From Halorussus caseinilyticus (GTDB lineage: Archaea > Halobacteriota > Halobacteria > Halobacteriales > Haladaptataceae), in assembly GCF_029338395.1 (NCBI RefSeq), contig NZ_CP119811.1:62001-126000 (forward strand): a stretch of DNA of 64,000 bases, read 5' to 3'. The translations under genes were made by a program, and so were the position numbers. Positions 1-8,339 of this stretch are shown piece by piece; the first letter of the stretch is position 1, and the number at the start of each line of letters is the position of its first letter. The notes under the pieces are model-generated. The model saw only the letters and a list, made by a program, of their open reading frames with translations. It was not told where the DNA came from and did no database searches.

Positions 1-214
1 GCGATAGTGTCAATCCGGATGCGCCAATCCGTCCAAGAGATAAATATAGTTATCTTTCACAACTATTTGTATGGCTATAAGACTTCTATCTATTTTCTTA
101 AAAATTATGTTCCTATTTTTCCGGCGTCACGGCTTCGGCGCTCCGATTTCGGTCGTCGGACTCGGAACATCCGGACAGAGTTGCTTCGCTCACCGACGCG
201 GCCGAGCCGTCTGT

Positions 215-1303
215 CTATTCGTTCGGCGTTGGGGGTTCGGAAGCCGGTTTCGTGTCCGGCGTCCACTCGAATCCGCGAGGGTCCGACGGCGGGGAGAGGG
301 GACTCCCCGGCAGGTCCGTGGCGAGTCCCGGGTCGTTGTACGCCCGCGGAGCGGTGTCGTTCGGCGCGTCGGGGTAGAACAAGGACGCGAGCGCCTGAAT
401 GTGCTGACGGCCCACGTCGAGTTCGAACTGGCCGCCGCCGTACATCCGGATGTCCCGTTCCCGACAGTACTCCACCGTGTCGAGGAGCGACTCAACCGTG
501 CCGAAGCGCGAGGGCTTGACGTTGAGATACTCCGGTTCGAAAGGGAGGGCTTCGACGCTCTCGACGCCGGTAATCGGATGGTCCCACGTCACGCGGCCCT
601 CGATGCCGTCGAACGTCGGACGGGTCTCGTCTGTCAACGCGGGGTCTTCGAGCAGTGCGTCGGGGAACGCCTCGGCGACTTGCTCGTAGACCTCGGGAAG
701 CGGAGGTTGGGCCACCGGTACTTTCTCGTACTGGCCTTTGAAGTCGAGGATGCGTACGGCGTCGGTAGCGGCGAGTTCGTCCATCAGTTCGGGAGTCCAC
801 TCGGGGTTCGGGTCGAGTTTGAACTCCAAGTCCGGGTCGTCGTCGAGCAACCCGCGCACGCGGTCCGTACTCGGTGGGTCGCCGAGACCGGTGCTGACGA
901 CGAATCGCAGGGGGTCGTACTCCTCGTCGAGGGCCTCGGCGAGCGTCAGGTCCGATTGCTTGAGCGCGAGGTCCAGCGCGGCACTCTCGAACGCCCATCG
1001 CCGGAAGCGGTAGTCCGAGTCGCGCGGCGGCGTGCGGTCGGGAAATAAGTCGGTCTCGTCTAACAGCGCCGAGAACTCGTCGAAGGTGTACTCGCCCGCG
1101 AACGGGAACTCGACCGTCGTCTCGCGTAACGCGCGGTGGTCCTCCTCGGTGTAGATAACGTCTTCGCCGCGGCCGGTCTCTCCGTCGCCGTGGAGCGAGA
1201 CGGTGGTGGTCACTCGAGGAAATCCGGTGTCTTGGTGGTTGCGCGCGAACTCGTAGCCCTCGATGTCGAGCGAGAGGTCGGCGATTCGGTCGTAGAGCGT
1301 CAT
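215..1303 (-). CDS. Enolase-superfamily (mandelate racemase/muconate lactonizing-like) protein
   Basis: This 362-residue protein has the layout of the enolase superfamily: an N-terminal capping region and a C-terminal barrel. Candidate metal ligands are Asp187 (LDFKG), Glu219 (LLEDP) and Asp241 (TWDHP), with a possible catalytic Lys263 (VKPSR). The usual KxK at the end of the second strand reads FKLD (about 161-164), so the first base is atypical and the substrate cannot be named. I chose the ATG at 1303 because a longer reading only adds a basic, unlikely N-terminus. The gene is transcribed alone, divergently from the acyl-CoA ligase at 1484. Its proline-rich tail (last 30 residues) is probably disordered. 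The superfamily call is fairly safe; any specific reaction would be a guess. Confidence 0.75.
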   Translation of the reverse strand: MTLYDRIADLSLDIEGYEFARNHQDTGFPRVTTTVSLHGDGETGRGEDVIYTEEDHRALRETTVEFPFAGEYTFDEFSALLDETDLFPDRTPPRDSDYRFRRWAFESAALDLALKQSDLTLAEALDEEYDPLRFVVSTGLGDPPSTDRVRGLLDDDPDLEFKLDPNPEWTPELMDELAATDAVRILDFKGQYEKVPVAQPPLPEVYEQVAEAFPDALLEDPALTDETRPTFDGIEGRVTWDHPITGVESVEALPFEPEYLNVKPSRFGTVESLLDTVEYCRERDIRMYGGGQFELDVGRQHIQALASLFYPDAPNDTAPRAYNDPGLATDLPGSPLSPPSDPRGFEWTPDTKPASEPPTPNE

Positions 1304-1451
1304 GGACCAGAAGGCACGTCGCCGAACCATATCTTTTTTGCACTAAAATTCTCTGCCGGAGCAAATCGCACTGACGGCGACTGTCGGGGACAGTCAGCGG
1401 GACTCGACGCGAGACTGCGATTGTTATTTGTATTGTCAAAAAACGATGCTC

Positions 1452-1460
1452 TTATATATT
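1452..1460 (+). promoter_or_regulatory. Archaeal TATA box for the acyl-CoA ligase gene
   Basis: The sequence TTATATATT lies 24-32 bases before the ATG at 1484, inside an AT-rich island in otherwise GC-rich DNA. The spacing fits a leaderless transcript starting at or next to the start codon. No Shine-Dalgarno site is visible. Confidence 0.55.
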
Positions 1461-1483
1461 ATTTTCAAATACGAAGTTAATAA

Positions 1484-2707
1484 ATGAACGTCTGTGAGAG
1501 ATTCGATAGAGTTGCGGAAAACAACGACGACATCGCTATCGAAAATCCCACCGGCGAGGACAAGTCCTACCGACGACTCCGCCGGGAGTCCGGATACGTC
1601 GCCGCGTTGTTGAGAGACGAGGGCGTCGAGGCGACCGACCGAATCGCTCTCCACCTCCCGAACGACCCGGCTTACCTGTCGGTCGTGCTGGGGATTTGGC
1701 GAGTCGGCGCTATCGCCGTTCCGATTGACGGCCGATGGGACGCCGACGTGACCGACCACGTGGTCGCGGACTTGGAGCCGGAGATGGCGATTACCACCGA
1801 CGAGTACGCCGAGAAACTCCGAGTGCAGACGAGCGACGACACCTTGACGGACGTTCCCCTCGAACAGATCTGCATCGGTGCGGACGGGGACCTCGGACTG
1901 TCCACCGTCGAACGGCCCTCTTTCGAAATCGAGAAGCAACTCGACGAGGACATCGCAAAAGTGGTGTACACCTCGGGGACGACCGGCGTCCCGAAGGGCG
2001 TCATCCACACCCACAGAAACGTCACCGCTTCGACCCAGATGTCCATCGACGTGTTCGACATCACGGCGTCGGACGGCTATCTCGCGGCGGTGTCGCTCGC
2101 GCGAAGCCCCGGAATCTACGGGTCGGCCCTCCCGGTCCTCTGCACTGGCGGGTCGGTCGTCGTCCAGTCCGACTGGGACGCCGAGCAGTGGGCGCGACTG
2201 GTCGAGGAGTACGAACCCCGCCTGTCGCTGTTGAAACCCGAACAGGTCCGTGAGGCAATCGACGACGAACGCGCCGCGGAGTACGACACCTCTTCGATGG
2301 AGACCTGTCTCGTCACGACGGGTCTGCTCCGCGCCCAGTCCACGTTCAACGACTTTCGGGACATCTACGGCATCGAGAACGTCATCAACTACTACGGCCA
2401 GACCGAATCGCTCGCGGTGAGTATGGCGCGACTCTCCGAGGACTCGCGGCCCAACTGCATCGGGGAACCGGTCAGCGTCGTGGAGACGAAACTCGTGGAC
2501 CTCGATAGCCGCCGAGAACTACCGCCCGGCAACGAGGGCGAACTGCTCCTGCGCGGTGACGTGGTGACGCCGGGGTACTGGAACCGGAACAACGAGGCGT
2601 CGGAGTTGTTCACCGACGGATGGCTTCGCACCGAAGACGTGATTTATCAGGACGAGGACGGGTGTCTCTACTTCCGGAACCGTCTCGACAACCGCCGAGA
2701 CGACTGA
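1484..2707 (+). CDS. AMP-forming acyl-CoA synthetase-like protein lacking the C-terminal domain
   Basis: This 407-residue protein belongs to the ANL adenylate-forming family. The P-loop YTSGTTGVPKG is at 162-172, a YYGQTE motif lies near residue 300, and the A7-like GWLRTED is at 379-385. The protein ends 22 residues later, at the hinge (FRNRLDN), so the mobile C-terminal domain of roughly 100 residues that carries the catalytic lysine is missing. Family members usually have 500 or more residues. It could adenylate an acid without completing thioester formation, work with a separate partner, or be a decaying gene. The body is otherwise intact. It stands alone with its own promoter, and the DNA after the stop holds a short tandem repeat rather than a lost domain that I can recognise. 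Confidence 0.75.
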   Translation: MNVCERFDRVAENNDDIAIENPTGEDKSYRRLRRESGYVAALLRDEGVEATDRIALHLPNDPAYLSVVLGIWRVGAIAVPIDGRWDADVTDHVVADLEPEMAITTDEYAEKLRVQTSDDTLTDVPLEQICIGADGDLGLSTVERPSFEIEKQLDEDIAKVVYTSGTTGVPKGVIHTHRNVTASTQMSIDVFDITASDGYLAAVSLARSPGIYGSALPVLCTGGSVVVQSDWDAEQWARLVEEYEPRLSLLKPEQVREAIDDERAAEYDTSSMETCLVTTGLLRAQSTFNDFRDIYGIENVINYYGQTESLAVSMARLSEDSRPNCIGEPVSVVETKLVDLDSRRELPPGNEGELLLRGDVVTPGYWNRNNEASELFTDGWLRTEDVIYQDEDGCLYFRNRLDNRRDD

Positions 2708-2724
2708 TTTCGTCCCGTCACGTT

Positions 2725-2766
2725 CGCTCCACCCCGTCCGCTCCACCCCGTCCGCTCCACCTCGTC
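2725..2766 (+). repeat. Three tandem copies of a 14-bp unit
   Basis: The unit CGCTCCACCCCGTC occurs three times head to tail, with one mismatch in the last copy, directly after the acyl-CoA ligase stop codon. The rest of the gap to 2973 has no recognisable gene. Confidence 0.9.
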
Positions 2767-2973
2767 CGTTCGTCCCCCTCGACGCGTCACACGTTCTAAA
2801 CATTCTACACCGTCCGGAAGTTGCACACATTTCAAACAGTGCGGAATTTCTCCGCGCGGTCGCCCGTCGGAAGCATTATACACTCGTGTGTAGACTGTTT
2901 ACAATGTGTAGCGTGTCCGAGCGGGTCGCCCTTCGACCGGCATTCGGGTGTCCGACTCGGGCGCGCGAGGGAG

Positions 2974-3288
2974 TTACGCGAGTCGGACCGCGGTCCCGTA
3001 AGCGATGACTTCCGAGCCACCGTTTGCGATTTCCGAACTCTCCAGTCTGACGTTGACCACGGCGTCGGCACCCATCGCTTGGGCCTCCTCCTCCATGCGC
3101 GAGAGGGCCTCGTCGCGGGCCTTCGTCAGGAGTTCGGAGTAGGCCTTGAGTTCGCCGCCGACGATGTTGCGGAGTCCCTGTGTGATGTCTCGGCCGACGT
3201 TTCGCGCTTCGACGGTGTTTCCGCGCGCGATGCCGAGACTCGCTTCGATTTCTTCGCCCGGAATCGTTTCGGTCGTAACGGTTTCCAT
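2974..3288 (-). CDS. YbjQ/UPF0145 family protein
   Basis: This 104-residue protein matches the YbjQ (DUF74) family. It starts METVTTETIPG, has a central NVGRDITQGLRNIVGGE segment, and ends with MGADAVVNVRLESS followed by a strand-rich tail. Family members form pentameric rings and are often called heavy-metal-binding proteins, but the function is not established. I chose the internal ATG at 3288 because the family begins with a short strand at this Met. It is a single gene convergent with the upstream acyl-CoA ligase. It is complete and of normal length. Confidence 0.85.
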   Translation of the reverse strand: METVTTETIPGEEIEASLGIARGNTVEARNVGRDITQGLRNIVGGELKAYSELLTKARDEALSRMEEEAQAMGADAVVNVRLESSEIANGGSEVIAYGTAVRLA

Positions 3289-3424
3289 ACCGGGACATGT
3301 CGCCACGCCGATTTAAACCCCGACGCCGGACTTCAGTCTGTGAAGACGGCGACTCGCCGCGCGGTTCCGTCGCCTGCCGGTTGCTGAACCCTTTTCCGAC
3401 CGTCACCCGTAGCGATAGGCGTCT

Positions 3425-4435
3425 ATGACGAATTTGGACGCACTCGACCTCGATTTCGTCCGACTCGGTGGGACCGGCGTACAGACGAGCGAACTCCAGT
3501 TCGGGACGTGGCGATTCGGGAAGGAGACCGAAGAAGGGAACGTCGAAATCGGCGAGGAACGCGCCCACGAGTTGCTCGACGCCTACGAGTCCGCTGGCGG
3601 GCGGTACATCGACACCGCCGACGTGTACGGCGGCGGCGAGTCCGAAGAGTGGATTGGCGACTGGTTGGCCGACCGGGACCGAGAACGGTTCACCATCGCC
3701 TCGAAGATTTACTGGCAGATTCGTGACGGCGACCCGAACAGTCGGGGCACCAACCGCAAGAACCTCCGACACCGCGCCGAGAAGATTCTCGACCGACTCG
3801 GCACCGACTACGTGGACGTACTCTACATCCACCGCTGGGACGACCAGACGCCCACCCGCGAGATGATGAAGACGCTCAACGCCCTCGTCGAGGAGGGCAA
3901 GGTCCACTACCTCGGGGCCTCGACGCTCCGACCGAACGCGTGGAAGGTGGCCAAGGCCAACGAAATCGCCCGCGCCGAGGGCTGGGAGCCGTTTACCGTC
4001 CTCCAACCCCGGTACAACCTCGTGGACCGCGAAATCGAGGGGGACTATCTGGAGATGGCCCGCGCCGAGAACCTCGCGGTCTGTCCGTGGAGTCCGCTCG
4101 GACAGGGCTTCCTCACCGGGAAGTACTCGCGCGAGGACGGACTCACCGGCGAGTCCCGCGCCGCCGAGTCGAGTCGCTTCGTGGATTCGTACCTGACCGA
4201 GGAGAACTTCGACCTCCACGACGAACTCGACGCGGTGGCCGACGAAGTTGACGCCACGCCCGCCCAGACCGCGCTCGCGTGGCTGATGCACCGCGACGGC
4301 GTGACCGCGCCCATCGTCGGCGCTCGCACCGTGGACCAACTCGAAGAGAACCTCGCGGCGGCCGAAATCGACCTCTCTGACGAGCAGGCCGCCCGTCTCA
4401 CCGAGGCCAAGAGCGGCCCCTACCCCGGACTCTGA
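3425..4435 (+). CDS. Aldo/keto reductase
   Basis: This 336-residue NAD(P)H-dependent oxidoreductase has the AKR barrel. The catalytic tetrad can be read in order: Asp and Tyr in DTADVYGGG, Lys in SKIYW and His in IHRWD. The PWSPLGQGFLTGKY segment and the late AQTALAWLMH / PIVGARTVDQLEEN block form the cofactor pocket. It resembles the YajO/YghZ type used on small aldehydes and ketones; the substrate is unknown. It is transcribed alone and is followed by a strong hairpin with a T-tract. A second, shorter aldo/keto reductase lies at 26293. Confidence 0.88.
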   Translation: MTNLDALDLDFVRLGGTGVQTSELQFGTWRFGKETEEGNVEIGEERAHELLDAYESAGGRYIDTADVYGGGESEEWIGDWLADRDRERFTIASKIYWQIRDGDPNSRGTNRKNLRHRAEKILDRLGTDYVDVLYIHRWDDQTPTREMMKTLNALVEEGKVHYLGASTLRPNAWKVAKANEIARAEGWEPFTVLQPRYNLVDREIEGDYLEMARAENLAVCPWSPLGQGFLTGKYSREDGLTGESRAAESSRFVDSYLTEENFDLHDELDAVADEVDATPAQTALAWLMHRDGVTAPIVGARTVDQLEENLAAAEIDLSDEQAARLTEAKSGPYPGL

Positions 4436-4481
4436 GGCGTCTCGGCGGGAAACGACCGCTTTTGCTCGACTGCTAATACGA

Positions 4482-4516
4482 CTTCGAGCGGCGAGTCGCT
4501 CGAAGCACTCTTTTTC
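4482..4516 (+). terminator. Hairpin plus T-tract after the aldo/keto reductase
   Basis: Perfect 9-bp arms (4482-4490 and 4497-4505) enclose a 6-base loop, and five Ts follow at about 4511. The form is that of an intrinsic terminator, placed 46 bases after the stop codon of the gene ending at 4435. Confidence 0.6.
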
Positions 4517-4553
4517 GTTCTCTTAGAAAGAAAACGGATTTAGTGACAAATAA

Positions 4554-4571
4554 ATAGATTGCTAAAGAAAA
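4554..4571. repeat. AT-rich 18-bp repeat, copy 1
   Basis: ATAGATTGCTAAAGAAAA is found here and, identical, at 12742-12759; a related version lies at 57019-57053. All three are intergenic and downstream of plus-strand genes. Just after it is a perfect 7-bp hairpin (4595-4612, loop CTCT). The rest of the 4436-4864 gap has no gene I can support. Confidence 0.7.
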
Positions 4572-4864
4572 CGTATAGGTTTCTCAGACCCGACCGAAAC
4601 GCTCTCGTTTCGTCCGACAGTCGAACGGTGTCCACCCCTCCCGCCCCCGTAGTCGGGATTACTCCGTCCGGGCTACCCCCGTCGTAGCGACACGCTGTCA
4701 CTACTTCCGACCGAGTGGGTCATCCACGGTCCCTGCGTCTCGTTCGGATTTCGATACCCGAGGGCAAGCGCGAGAGCGTTCTCGTGGCCCTCTACGGGGG
4801 GAAATCGCCGGATGTCACCTCAGGACTGTCGCCTCACGCCCGACGCGAGGTAGCTAAAAAAGCG

Positions 4865-5029
4865 TTACTCGGAGACGGTGACGACGAACTTGTGGTCCTC
4901 GGCGTCGGCCCGATTGCCGCAGAACGGACACCAGTCGTAGTGGTGCAGTCCGTCCTCGACGTTGAATCCGTCGGTTCGGTCACAGGAGATACGGGTTCGG
5001 ACGGCGGGTGGGGGAGTTTGGCGTCTCAT
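4865..5029 (-). CDS. Small CPxCG-type zinc-binding protein
   Basis: This 54-residue protein has one Cys in ISCDRTDGF and a CPFCGN knuckle near the C-terminus, with HHYDW just before it. The layout fits the many haloarchaeal mini-proteins with a CPxCG motif that bind zinc through Cys and His residues. An upstream ATG at 5050 adds seven residues; I prefer 5029 because the sequence reads MRRQTPPPAV there. The function is unknown. Proteins of this class often act as small regulators in haloarchaea (established for a few members, inference here). Confidence 0.6.
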   Translation of the reverse strand: MRRQTPPPAVRTRISCDRTDGFNVEDGLHHYDWCPFCGNRADAEDHKFVVTVSE

Positions 5030-5320
5030 CTTCTCGGTTTGCGTTAGCAAGTAACGCAGTACGTTCCACGGATTTAAGCGTAGCGAGTTGACTCGGCGCG
5101 ACGGGCGTCGGTTATCCCACGACCCGGCGGGCGAAATCGCGGCTTACGGTCCGGTAGACCGGGTTTCGCGGCGACTCTCCCCCGGGAGCGACCCGCTTCC
5201 GTCGTGAACAGCCAACGGTCGGTAATCGGCGATACCGCGGAGATGGCCGTCGTTTTCGACCTGAACGCTTGCCACCGTATAAACCGACCGGTGGCGAAGG
5301 CCCGTCGGGGGACAAACACA

Positions 5321-5818
5321 GTGAGCGAACTCGTCGTCCTTTCGTTCGACGGCAAAGATAGCGCGTTCGAGGCCCGAGACAGGCTAATCGAGTTACAGAA
5401 AGAGCAACTGGTCACACTGAAAGACGCCGCCGTCGTCGTCCGAAACGAGGACGGCGGCGTCGATGTCAAGCAGGCCCAGAGTCTCGTCGGCGCAGGTGCG
5501 CTCGGCGGCGCGTTCTGGGGGATGCTCGTCGGACTGCTGTTCTGGATGCCGTGGCTCGGGTTAGCAATTGGCACGATTACCGGCGCGATTTCCGGCAAGT
5601 ACGCCGACTACGGCATCGACGACAACTTCATCAGGGAAGTCGGCGACACCATCGAACCCGGCGACTCCGCGCTGTTCCTGTTGGTCGAGGATGTCGTCGC
5701 CGACCGGGTTATCGAAGAGATGAAGCAGTTCGACCCGGAAGTCGTTCGGACCAACCTCTCGGGCGACGAGGAACGGAACCTTCGGGACGCCTTCGCCGCC
5801 GAGGAAATCGAAGCCTGA
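5321..5818 (+). CDS. DUF1269 membrane-associated protein
   Basis: This 165-residue protein starts at a GTG (MSELVVLSFDGK) and carries the DUF1269 pattern: an N-terminal alpha/beta segment, a glycine-rich hairpin of hydrophobic helices (about 55-95, with GALGGAFWGMLVGLLF and a second GLAIGTITGAISG), then an acidic C-terminal half. DUF1269 proteins are common in archaea and bacteria, and their role is unknown. An earlier in-frame ATG at 5204 would add 39 basic residues not seen in the family, so the GTG is preferred. It stands alone, with hairpin-forming DNA downstream. Confidence 0.8.
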   Translation: MSELVVLSFDGKDSAFEARDRLIELQKEQLVTLKDAAVVVRNEDGGVDVKQAQSLVGAGALGGAFWGMLVGLLFWMPWLGLAIGTITGAISGKYADYGIDDNFIREVGDTIEPGDSALFLLVEDVVADRVIEEMKQFDPEVVRTNLSGDEERNLRDAFAAEEIEA

Positions 5819-5879
5819 ACTCCGCGGTTCCGTTTTCGCGGGGTGTCTCCGACCCGGCGGCGGACCGCACCCGCTCGGA

Positions 5880-5902
5880 CCCGGAAACGTCGCGTTTCCG
5901 GG
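5880..5902. terminator. Perfect 10-bp hairpin after the DUF1269 gene
   Basis: The arms at 5880-5889 and 5893-5902 are exact inverted copies with a 3-base loop. It lies 61 bases after the stop at 5818. No T-tract follows at once, so termination is only a likely role. Confidence 0.4.
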
Positions 5903-5993
5903 ACTCTCTCGGTTGCTCGACAGTTGGACGGTAGTAATCGTTTTTCGGAGTCCCGACCTATCGGATACCGAGAGGGCCGTCGGTCCGATTCGT

Positions 5994-6019
5994 GGCCGGT
6001 CGCCGGTCGGCGACCGGCC
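5994..6019 (+). promoter_or_regulatory. Perfect 11-bp hairpin in the 5' region of the membrane-protein pair
   Basis: The arms at 5994-6004 and 6009-6019 pair perfectly around the loop GGTC. The hairpin ends 30 bases before the ATG at 6050, after a possible T-rich promoter near 5931, so it would lie in the mRNA leader. Confidence 0.45.
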
Positions 6020-6049
6020 CGTGACCGGCCTCTCGGGGGGAACGCCAAC

Positions 6050-6655
6050 ATGAGTCAACAACTACCCGAAGAATGGTTTATCAAGGACACTCGAATCAAC
6101 GCGGCAATCGCGTGGCTACTCGTCGGCGTCCTCGTCGCCGTGGCGATAACCGCCTTCCTCGACGTGTTGCTGGTCCGGATGGCGCTGGCGGCCGTCGCCG
6201 CGTTCGTCGCAATCGCGCCAGCGTTGGTCAGTCGGTCGTGGACCCGCACGGTGCCGTGGCCGCTTCTGTTGGTGTGTTCGATACCCCTCGCGGCCGGGGC
6301 CGTCGGACTCAGTTTCTTCGCCGACTTCGTGACCGGTCTCAGCATCGCCGCGCTCGGAATGCTCGTCGTGGTCGCGCTCCAGTTGACGAGTTCGGTCCGG
6401 ATGACGCCGAACTTCGCGGTGTTTTTCGTCGTCCTCGCAACGATGGCGACGGCGGGGTTCTGGGCGGTGGGGTCGGCGGCGTCGGCCCGGTATCTCGGCA
6501 CCGCGTTCGTGGAGACCAACGACGACCTGATGATTATCTTCACCGCCGCGACCCTCGCGGGGTTCGTCGCTGGCGGTCTCTTCCGAGTGTACTTCCGGCG
6601 GCGTCTCAGGGCGAACGTAGACCAAGTCGGCGGCGAGGGAGTGACGGTCCCGTGA
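6050..6655 (+). CDS. Integral membrane protein of unknown function
   Basis: This 201-residue protein starts MSQQLPEEWFIKDTRINAAIAW and then has about six hydrophobic helices, each separated by short charged loops, ending with a basic RRRLRAN tail. It matches no family I recognise. It overlaps the next membrane protein by four bases (GTGA), so the two are surely co-translated and may form one complex. The ATG at 6050 is chosen because the reading frame before it is GC-rich non-coding DNA with hairpins. Confidence 0.7.
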   Translation: MSQQLPEEWFIKDTRINAAIAWLLVGVLVAVAITAFLDVLLVRMALAAVAAFVAIAPALVSRSWTRTVPWPLLLVCSIPLAAGAVGLSFFADFVTGLSIAALGMLVVVALQLTSSVRMTPNFAVFFVVLATMATAGFWAVGSAASARYLGTAFVETNDDLMIIFTAATLAGFVAGGLFRVYFRRRLRANVDQVGGEGVTVP

Positions 6656-7320
6656 GCATCCGGAACCGACTGCACGTCTCCGACCGCGTGCAGGCGAGTC
6701 TCGTCAGAGTCCTCCAAGCCGTGATGGTCGCCATCTTCGCCGTCGGGTTGTACATCGGCAACCCCGGCATCGCGGTCAACGCCGCGGTCGGACTCCTCGT
6801 CACGTTCCTCCCGGCGGTCCTCGAACGGCGGTACCACATCACGATGGACGTGGCGCTCGTCCTCTGGATAACGATAGCGATGTTCCTCCACGCACTCGGG
6901 ACGGTTCCGCTCCCCGGTATCGGCTTTCTGACGCCGTACAAAGCGCTGTGGTGGTGGGACCACATGACCCACGCCCTGTCGTCGTCGCTGGTCGTCGGGT
7001 CCGCCTACGCGGTGACGCGGGCGTTGCAGGAACACACCGAGTACATCAACATGGGACCGAAGTTCACCTTCGCGTACCTGCTCGTGTTCGTGATGGCGTT
7101 CGGCGTGTTCTGGGAACTCGTCGAGTTCTACATCGCCGTGACCGCCGAGTTGGTCGGCATCCCGAAGGTCCTCACCCAGTACGGTCTCGAAGACACGGTT
7201 CTCGACCTCTTCTACAACACGATGGGCGGTCTGTTGGTCGCCGTCTTCGGGACGGCCCACCTCTCGGGCATCTCCGACGAACTGCTCGCTCGCTTCCAGT
7301 CGGAGTCCGCGAACCGGTGA
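6652..7320 (+). CDS. YjdF/DUF2238-like integral membrane protein
   Basis: This 222-residue multi-pass protein starts at a GTG that overlaps the stop of the previous gene. Segments such as WWDHMTHALSSSLVVG and FGVFWELVEFYIAV place His, Asp and Glu inside membrane helices, in the manner of the YjdF (DUF2238) family, and LDLFYNTMGGLL near the end fits as well. The function of the family is unknown. The pairing with the preceding 201-residue membrane protein suggests a two-component membrane unit. Confidence 0.7.
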   Translation: MSIRNRLHVSDRVQASLVRVLQAVMVAIFAVGLYIGNPGIAVNAAVGLLVTFLPAVLERRYHITMDVALVLWITIAMFLHALGTVPLPGIGFLTPYKALWWWDHMTHALSSSLVVGSAYAVTRALQEHTEYINMGPKFTFAYLLVFVMAFGVFWELVEFYIAVTAELVGIPKVLTQYGLEDTVLDLFYNTMGGLLVAVFGTAHLSGISDELLARFQSESANR

Positions 7321-7321
7321 C

Positions 7322-7906
7322 TCACGCCCCCTGCCCTCGCTCGCCGGTGGGCGTGCCGCCGCGGGCGGCGCGTCTGCTCTTCATGCCGACCATGACCAGC
7401 GTGATGCCGGTGACGAGCAGGTTCACGCCGAACAGGAGACCGACGGCCCACGCCGCAGTCGACGGGAATCCGGCGAAGAGCAGGACCGCAACGGCCAGCG
7501 ACAGGACGCCGCTTGCCAGAAGCCACACCCACCCGTCGTTGTCCCGGCCCGCAATCGCCCAGACGATTTCGACCACGCCATCCACGAGGAAGAACGCGAT
7601 GACGAGGAGCGTCAACGTCGCTAGCCCGACGACCGGGTTCGCCATGAACGTGATTCCGGCGAACCCGTAGAGGACGCCGAGGACGACTTGCCAGACGGCC
7701 CCCCAGAAACTCCCGGCCGAGAACGCGTGGGCGACGTGGACGATGGCACCCACCACCAGAAGCGCGCCGAGGATGACCGCGAGCGAGAGTCCGGTGAGCA
7801 GCGGCGAGAAGACGGCGACGACGCCGAGCGCCGAGATAATCGCTCCCGCGACGATGCTTCCGCGGATTGGTGTCGATTCCGTCTCGAAGGTCGTGGTTTC
7901 ACTCAT
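7322..7906 (-). CDS. HdeD family (DUF308) membrane protein
   Basis: This 194-residue protein has six hydrophobic helices and the repeat structure of DUF308/HdeD, for example a VVLGVLYGFAGITFMANP block followed by the LLASGVLSLAVAVLL helix pair. HdeD is linked to acid resistance in Escherichia coli; in haloarchaea the role is not known. I chose the ATG at 7906 (MSETTTFETE). The gene is convergent with the membrane pair, with one base between stop codons. Confidence 0.8.
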   Translation of the reverse strand: MSETTTFETESTPIRGSIVAGAIISALGVVAVFSPLLTGLSLAVILGALLVVGAIVHVAHAFSAGSFWGAVWQVVLGVLYGFAGITFMANPVVGLATLTLLVIAFFLVDGVVEIVWAIAGRDNDGWVWLLASGVLSLAVAVLLFAGFPSTAAWAVGLLFGVNLLVTGITLVMVGMKSRRAARGGTPTGERGQGA

Positions 7907-8339
7907 GGTTATTCGTTCTGCGAGTTCGACGCCCGAAGCCAAAAAGCGGTCAAATCGTTCAGAAGGTCGTGACGCTCCGTGCGGCGTCCACCGGGGCGTA
8001 ACGTCGAGTAATTGGGGATGAAAACGGCGGCGTGTCACAGTTCCGAGAGACCGGGGACTGTCGGGCGTCGGGTCCGAGCGCCGCGGCGTCCCTCGACGCC
8101 GGACCCACTGACACGCCGACTGGGACGACGACGAACGGGACGACGCGCCCGGCCGGTCTTCCCGCCGGAGTCCCGACTGCGGTTACCCGCCGTCAACTGT
8201 CGCTGACAGAGCTTGTCATCCAAACGCGACGTGTCGCCGCGGATTAAACTGAGGAGGGCAGTTAACTACTCCGGAGGCGTCGGACCGGTACGGAACGAGT
8301 CTCGTAATGTATTCGAACGCGCGAGAGGGGTGACTGCCA
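7907..8339. other. Intergenic region without a supported gene
   Basis: About 430 GC-rich bases separate the HdeD gene from the PH-domain gene. The short open frames here are arginine- and proline-rich and show no family signature. I see no clear hairpin or repeat; promoters for the two divergent genes must lie here but are not obvious. Confidence 0.5.

Noticed and set aside
7-519. Long frame at the left end
   Set aside because: Arginine-rich translation opposite the enolase-like gene; typical GC-rich shadow frame.
71-1048. Open frame of 325 codons on the plus strand
   Set aside because: It lies antisense to the enolase-family gene, has no recognisable motif, and shows shadow composition.
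2876-4339. 487-codon minus-strand frame
   Set aside because: Antisense to the aldo/keto reductase and overlaps the YbjQ gene; no motif.
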